From Bryoerythrophyllum caledonicum (Eukaryota > Streptophyta > Bryopsida > Pottiales > Pottiaceae), in contig OZ020521.1 of the NCBI GenBank assembly GCA_963971425.1, positions 12,293,519 through 12,357,518 on the forward strand: DNA of 64,000 nt. The letters are read 5' to 3'. Shown one piece after another: positions 58,347-64,000 of this stretch. The notes beneath the pieces were generated by a model. The model ran no database searches and was not told the DNA's origin. It saw only the letters and a list, made by a program, of their open reading frames with translations. Each line of letters starts with the position of its first letter. Within the stretch, counting starts at the first letter, position 1. The position numbers and the translations under genes are program-made.

Positions 58347-60132
58347 TCAAATGCGAGACTTGATCAATGGAGTCTGCTTCGCAAGATGCGCCTGAGCCGC
58401 CGCTACACCGCTTCCGAGCGTCACTGGGTACCCGACCTCCATCAAACAGAGCTCCACTCCCGCCAAGGCACCGAGCAATTGCAACTGCAAGTGGAGCAAT
58501 CAGACAACCAACAGCAAGTCTGAGATTCATCTACCGCAATCTGTGAAGTATGACAATCATGTCTCACTTACCTCCATGTGTGGAATCTGACATTGGGACC
58601 TGCATCTGTGAAGGTGATGTGCATACCTCATTCACGTTTCCGAGGTGGCCAATGCGGAAGACCTTCCCTGCGATCTTGTTGAGACCAACACCCAAGCTGA
58701 GGTTGTACTTCTTGTACGCAATCTTCACAACGGCGTTGCTGTCGATCCACGACGGCACCACCACGGCGGTCACGGTGTCACTCTTCCACTCGGGCTTCTT
58801 CGTACACAGAGTAAGACCCCACGCTCTCACAGCTTGCCTGGCAAACAATGGAAGAAGATGATGAGTCAAGATCTGTGGGAGTCTAAGATGCTATAGTCTA
58901 AGATGCTAGAGACTGACTCTACCTAGTTGCTTCGGCGAGACGACAGTGGCGAGCGATGACGTTGTCGAGCCCTTCCTCGTGCAGGATCATGTCGAGCGCC
59001 GCCCGCAGGCCGTAGAGCATCTGGCTGGAGGGCGTGTAAGGCCAGTAGGTGCCGGCCTGGTAGAACTTGAGGTAGTCGCCCCAGTCGAAGAAGACGCGCG
59101 TGGACTTGGAGTGCTTGGCGGCTTCCAGGGCTTTCGGGCTGGCGCACACAATTCCAAGCCCAGTGGGCAGCGACAGCGCTTTCTGCGAGCCGGTCAGCGC
59201 GACGTCCACCTTCCAGTCGTCCATTCGGAAATCAATGGCGCCAATCGAAGACACACCGTCCACCAGCAGCAATGCAGGATGCTTCGCCTCATCTGTGAAC
59301 ATCACAAGGTAAGCAATCCAGCCGTCTCTTCTCTGGTGAAGGCAAGAGATGAGGATGAGGGTGTTCGTTTACCGAGGATGCGACGCACGGCGCCGATGTC
59401 GTTGGTGACGCCAGTGGATGTCTCGTTGTGCACCACGCAGACGGCCTTGACGGAGTGCGACCGATCGGCCTGCAGCTTCTGCCGCAGCACATCCAAGTCG
59501 GCGCCGTCGCCCCACTCGCAGTCCACCACGTCCACGTCGAAGTTGTAGCGCTGCATCTGGTCGATCCACAGGAGGCTGAATTGCCCTAGACGGAAGGAGA
59601 TGATCTTATCCCCTGGCGACAGAGTGTTCGTCAACGCACTCTCCCATGCTCCAGTACCTAATTCAATGCAAAAATCCGCGTCAAGCGAGGTAACGTCCTC
59701 AAATCATCACCTCCTCCCTAAACTAGACACACTCTACCTACATCTGTGCACTTCTTCGTTCTGTCTAAAACAGAAAACAATCAACAATTCCAACTGCTAT
59801 TCAACTTCAAAAGTGAGCAACAGACAGAAAACCCAAAAGAATCAAGAAAACCATCCTCATCTAGCAACCTCGACACATAGCACAAACGGCGAGTTACCTC
59901 TCATCACAAAGAGAGTGCATAGCTGACCTGTGGTGGGGAAGATGAAGGAGGTGGCCGTGGTGGTGCGGAAGATCTGCTTGACGTCGTCGATGACGGACTT
60001 GGAGAGCTTCGGGAAGGCGGGCGACCGGTGATCCTCGTTGCTGCGGTTCATCGCGCGCAGGACGGGCTCCGGGACATTGGTTGGACCTGGAACGAAGAGG
60101 TGGTTCCGCCCGGGCGCCGGGTAGTACTCCAT
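58347..60132 (-). CDS. AGT1: Serine:glyoxylate aminotransferase, peroxisomal
   Basis: Five minus-strand exons: 60132-59928, 59657-59373, 59292-58923, 58837-58627 and 58484-58347. All are GT-AG and in frame, giving 402 aa (Arabidopsis AGT1 is 401). It is the PLP enzyme of photorespiration that converts serine and glyoxylate to hydroxypyruvate and glycine. It opens MEYYPAPGRNHLFVPGPTNV. Other landmarks are GAWESALTNTLSPGDKII, VHNETSTGVTND, LLVDGVSSIGAIDFRMDDW, the PLP lysine in TGSQKALSLPTG (about Lys201), and GKVFRIGHLGNVNE. The C-terminus SRI is the peroxisomal targeting signal type 1 of plant AGT1. No breaks. A (CA)n run lies about 30 bp upstream of the start codon. Confidence 0.96.
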
Positions 60133-60158
60133 GGCCGCAAGGTACAAGCTCACCCGCA

Positions 60159-60163
<5 letters not shown>

Positions 60164-60190
<27 letters not shown>
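60164..60190. repeat. (GT)n microsatellite in AGT1 5' region
   Basis: About thirteen GT units on the plus strand, 30-60 bp before the AGT1 ATG, hence (CA)n in the probable 5' UTR of that gene. Confidence 0.85.
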
Positions 60191-60193
<3 letters not shown>

Positions 60194-61205
60194 CTGCAAC
60201 TTGTGCGTGTGCGAGAGAAAAAAAGTTGCAATTGAGAGGTGCAACTTCGTGTGGAAGTTGGAAGCTGTAGGTGGTCAGGCACCTGAGGAAATGCCTGAGG
60301 CTGGTGTAGCGATGGAAATCCAAGGCAGCCCGCTCACTTTCCGGCTGCTGCTGCTGCTGCTTCTGGTGTTCGCCAGCAGCCCAGGATAAGGGGCCGTCAC
60401 CAATCCGGATAATTTGGACCAGAAAAAACAGGCAGTGCAGTCCACACACAAAGTTGCATTGCATCCACACTATATGTTTTTACTCTTGATGAATAATTTT
60501 TACCGACTCTGTTGACAATAGATAGTTATGCTTTTGGTAAAAATCTTCATGAAAAGTAGCACTTTAAAATCATTGTGTGTGGTTACACGAAACATCATGA
60601 TCAGTGTAGTGGTTCCAGGATTCCTTTTCACGGTCGGTGTTTACTCGCGTGTTGTTTGGGACCTGTTGATAAACACACGCGTAAACTGATGATTGATACA
60701 TGATAATGTGGAAATTGGAGTGTTAATTGGAGGCTTCCACTCTGTGCCAAATCTAAATCATTTAAAGTGAGAAAATTGTCACCGTCTTTGAGTTAGTGAG
60801 TCCTTTTCCAGGTAACTTGGTTTAGTGGCGTCTTTCATTAAGTTGAAAGAAATAAGCTGGATACAGAGGTTGACGTCCTGAGAGCCAATCACCGCTCAGC
60901 TGCTGCAAGAGCCAGCTTCAGAAAATTGCTACCCACTCTGTTTTAGTTTCTGGTTTTTGTGACTACTATTTTCATGTACAGTACACAAAATATAGACAGA
61001 ACCGTTTGACTTAGGCCCACTGGGATGTACAAGGGCAGCTGATCCTAAGGTCCAACACGGCGCTTGCATCATCAAGAGAAACTTTTCTTGGTTGCATGGA
61101 GACTGGCAAGGTTCTCAACTTCCATGTTCCTGGGTCGACCTGGCATTCATCCCACGTTGATGAATATTCTGGACTGGTCTGATGTAGAAGGTGTATGTTC
61201 AAGCC
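60191..61205. other. AGT1 upstream / UBR7 downstream region
   Basis: About 1 kb. It should hold the AGT1 promoter and the UBR7 3' UTR, since both genes are on the minus strand. No gene seen. A short (CTG)n-like ctgctgctgctgctgctt lies at 60344-60361. Confidence 0.5.
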
Positions 61206-63605
61206 TCAATTGTAGCGTCTCTTTTTCTGATTCAAAGTCGCAAAGAAGTCGTGGATATCCGCACTGGTAACGGTTCTTCCACTCTCACCAAAAGGCGCCT
61301 GTTGAGTCATAGCTCCTTCATTGTTAATCCACTTGAGATTCAAAGATCTTTGAACAAACGGTAAAGTATTATTTCAGGGGAAGGGAGAGCTACCAAAAAG
61401 GTCTTCAATTGAGATGTCATGTCGTTGAAGCCGTGCAGCAGCTCTATTTGTTGCACATGGTCCAAGCCCTTCATCAAATCCAGTCCATCAACTTGCGCAC
61501 GAGACTCGTCTCTTTTCCGCTTTGCTGAAGCCTCATATGACTAAAGATAACAGGTGAACATCCACATCAGAAGCCATATTGTGGCACAAAGACGGATCAA
61601 TCACAACGATGCGAACTGAGTATAAAAAAGTGAATTGGCCATACAACAACAATAATAAAATACCTGCAACGTATCATCTGAGTCCAGAAGAAAACCAAGC
61701 TGATTCTCCTCGTATATCCTTAAGCAATTCGGACAGCGACAAAGCTGAGTCCGCCAGCTTTTGACAAGAAAGAGAGGGTGCCCCAGCTGTACGATTGCGG
61801 TTGAGCTCTCTTTCTTCAGCTCACAGCGACATCCATTCTCAGCAACCTCGGGAGAAAACGTCTCATCAACTGGCAGATCCTCTTGCTTTACATCACACTC
61901 CTCTTTGGTCCCATTCTCAGACACGACACTCGCCATTCCATTCTCATGTGGAACACCTGCTTTCGCCACAGGCTTTCCGTTCTCGCTATCTGCGACAAAG
62001 TATAGATAATATGATGTGCGTTAGAGACCACTCCCATGATGTATCGCATATTGATACAGTTTAACAGAGGCTGGACGGTCAGTTTATGCTTGCCAAACAT
62101 TGAGAGTTTGAGATTCAGAATGGGTTCAACCGATAGACTACATCTTCAGGGCTTCCTAAACTTGCCGAAGTTCCAATCGATAGAGAATAACTTCATCTGA
62201 TTCTAAACCAAAAAGAAAATGAGAAAAATCAGTACCTGGTTCAACAATCTCCACATCCGGTGCGGCGGAAGGAGCAATCACAAAATCCGGGTACTTGGAC
62301 AGAAACAAGCATTTGGGCACACATGCCTTGCAGATGAGTTCATCAAAGACGGGTTCCCCTTCCTCATCCCTTGGAAACTGCAACGAGAAAGTGTAAGAAT
62401 TCAGATAAAGCGTCTTTAAGAATTCAAGGAAATCAATCAAACAGAAGAAAAAAAACGGACCTGGAGAGTAGACGGAAGCCCAAGATGAGCCTCATGAAAC
62501 CAATCCTCACAGATGCAACATTGCAGCATCTCGCCCAGCGCTTCCCCTTCAGGATCCGGATACGCACGGTGACATGTGCAGTACACGCCCTTGTAATTCT
62601 GGTTGTACACATTCTCCGCATTTTCTATTTCTTTGTCCGCCTGCAACTTGCAAATCCCCTGCCCAAACTTGGAGTTCCCGCAGTCGCACCGGAAATGCCT
62701 CCTGGTCCAAAGCTCCACAACCTGTATCATACAAATAAAAATCCATAGGGACTGCCATCAATAACCTCATCAAAGTCAAGTGAAATTCTCATACCTGCGA
62801 AAGAAACACACTACCAGACCAGAGAATGCCGCTGCACCTAAGTACAAAGTAGAAGACACATAACCTTATCAAAATCAAAGATAACCCCATCACAATCTTC
62901 AACAAACTACCCAGTTTCACCGAAGGTTGTGCCAATTTGTAATAAGGACCATGGCCATATGAGGTCAAAGTGTTTTTCGCATGACAATACCAATTTCAGA
63001 GTTCAGGAAGACAGACGCAGAAGATACATAACCTCATCACGGACTTGAGCAGATTATGCTATGAAAAAGGAAGGAGAAAGGGACGTACATCATGACCATC
63101 ATGGCAGGATAAGGAGCACGCGGTGCAGAAACCCGCCTCGCCGCTGGGCGTGCAAGTGAGGCAGGAGAACACAGCCTGCCGCTTCATGTAACCCTTCTTG
63201 TAAGTGCACTCCTTCCCTTCATCTCCTCCCAGAACCAGGTCGGCTTCCTGCACCAACTTTCTGTAAGAAATTGCAGACTCAAGCCCAAACTGGTAAACAC
63301 CAGAGCCCAACTGACTCTCCAGCATCAAATTTGTGTAGAAAGCGACCCTCAATTCCCTCATGAAAAACCATCAACCGCAACCCCCGGCAAGTAACTGAAA
63401 ACCACTCCGCGAGCATGAAACCCTACCGCTCAACACACAGTGGAAACCACATAGCAAACCCTTGCAAATCACCCAAAAACCACATCACGGAACACCAAAA
63501 ACCCTCTCCGATCTCACGCACCAGTTCCTCCTCCTCCACTCGCTCCATGTACTCCGCCAACGTGTGCTCCTCGGCATTATTCTCCTCGTCCACCATGTCC
63601 GCCAT
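61206..63605 (-). CDS. UBR7: UBR7-type E3 ubiquitin ligase (UBR box + PHD finger)
   Basis: Seven minus-strand exons: 63605-63522, 63256-63089, 62721-62461, 62377-62236, 61989-61664, 61540-61394 and 61298-61206, giving 406 aa. The UBR box spans about 35-100 (CTYKKGYMKRQAVFSCLTC, CTACSLSCHDGHD, RHFRCDCGNSKFG). A PHD finger follows at about 115-185 (YCTCHRAYPDPEGE, LQCCICEDWFHEAHLGLP, ICKACVPKCLFL). The C-terminal region matches animal UBR7 in order: WRTQLCRCPNCLRIYEENQL, LDSDDTLQSYE, HVQQIELLHGFNDM, and ADIHDFF ending NQKKRRYN. UBR7 proteins recognise N-degrons or histone tails. In animals UBR7 monoubiquitinates H2BK120. The acceptor of exon 2 (acagaaag/TTG) was chosen to keep the frame. The Met at 63623 is an alternative start. 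Confidence 0.92.
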
Positions 63606-63917
63606 CTTCTTCCCCTGCTGCAAAAGCCAAACCCCCTAAAACTACTACTCTCCGGGTTTGCGAGAAAACAACAAAATGGGTTGCGAGAAAACACAATCGG
63701 ATGTGAGAAGCGAGCAACGAGGAAAGCATCATCTGCTTCCCGCGCAAACCTCCGTATAATAACGGTATTCCTGCAAATACCAACGGGCACCTAAATCTAC
63801 CACTTTTTTCCAAGATGTGGGGCCCCAGTTTTCATCCTGGTTTTCTCATGTGTGAAATGGCTGATGATGTTGATCAGGAATATTGATATGTGATGTGATT
63901 GATTGTGGAGATAGATC
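63606..63917. promoter_or_regulatory. Divergent promoter between UBR7 and OFD1-like gene
   Basis: Only 312 bp separate the two start codons, and the genes point away from each other. It includes both 5' UTRs. I see no clear TATA box. Confidence 0.55.
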
Positions 63918-64000
63918 ATGGAGGTGGAGAAGGAGGAGCTGCGGCGGCAGCTTTACTCATCGCTGCGATCGACCGGCGTCTTGGACTCCATGAAGGTGAA
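63918..64000 (+). CDS. N-terminus of an OFD1/LisH-like protein (partial)
   Basis: The ATG at 63918 opens MEVEKEELRRQLYSSLRSTG followed by VLDSMKVK, and runs off the window. The pattern ELRRQLYxxLRxxGVLDxMK matches the start of OFD1 ([20 protein letters not shown]) and related TOF/LisH N-termini of FOP and FOR20. OFD1 is a centriole and cilium protein, kept in plants with flagellate sperm. Only 27 codons are visible, so the family call is tentative. Confidence 0.5.
   Translation, partial: MEVEKEELRRQLYSSLRSTGVLDSMKV

Noticed and set aside
1-64000. CRISPR arrays, bacterial operons, rRNA genes
   Set aside because: None seen. Introns, LINEs and LTR remnants show a eukaryotic nuclear sequence.

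Overview
The window looks like nuclear DNA of a land plant. It carries spliced plant-type genes: a peroxisomal serine:glyoxylate aminotransferase, an ACS10/ACS12-type aminotransferase, a TLDc protein and a UBR7 homologue. An OFD1-like gene start at the right edge hints at a lineage with ciliated sperm (moss, liverwort, hornwort, lycophyte or fern). That placement is an inference. No gene identifies the species.

Layout. 1-1.7 kb: 3' remnant of a Ty1/copia element. 2.0-4.1 kb: five-exon membrane protein of unknown function (+). 4.6-6.4 kb: ACS10/12-like aminotransferase (-). 9.3-11.8 kb: TLDc protein (-). 13.7-56.1 kb: a large inverted repeat whose left arm is swollen by nested transposons. 58.3-60.1 kb: AGT1 (-). 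61.2-63.6 kb: UBR7 (-), sharing a 312-bp intergenic region with the OFD1-like gene (+).

Inverted repeat. The arms are 13.67-18.35 plus 45.50-46.57 kb on the left, and 48.96-56.1 kb on the right. Each arm holds two tandem copies of a two-exon gene for an 85-residue very basic protein, and one copy of an acidic-repeat gene. The arms differ by clean insertions. A 317-bp TIR element (TSD tga) is only in the right arm. A 2.47-kb TIR element (TSD taa) is only in the left arm. That left-arm element was hit 11 bp from its end by a giant LINE (20827-28519 plus 40946-45488, TSD taaagcgggcc), which was itself hit by a second copy in opposite orientation (28520-40932, TSD agacaaatacaaa). The order of events can be read directly from the sequence.

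The LINE is the most unusual object. It is about 12.3 kb long. ORF1 is 656 aa with an RRM-like segment and a C-terminal coiled coil. ORF2 is about 2640 codons and carries, in order: a hydrophobic/Asn-Thr-rich leader ending in a 2A-like DIETNPGP, an APE-type endonuclease, a reverse transcriptase, a domain resembling the PCIF1-type adenine methyltransferase but without its NPPF motif, an RNase H, an R2-style CCHC zinc finger and a PD-(D/E)XK-like (restriction-like) endonuclease. Its 3' end is a hairpin followed by (TTC)n. The APE + RT + RNase H + RLE combination matches the Dualen/RandI plan described from Chlamydomonas. The 2A site and the methyltransferase-like domain make this copy worth close study.
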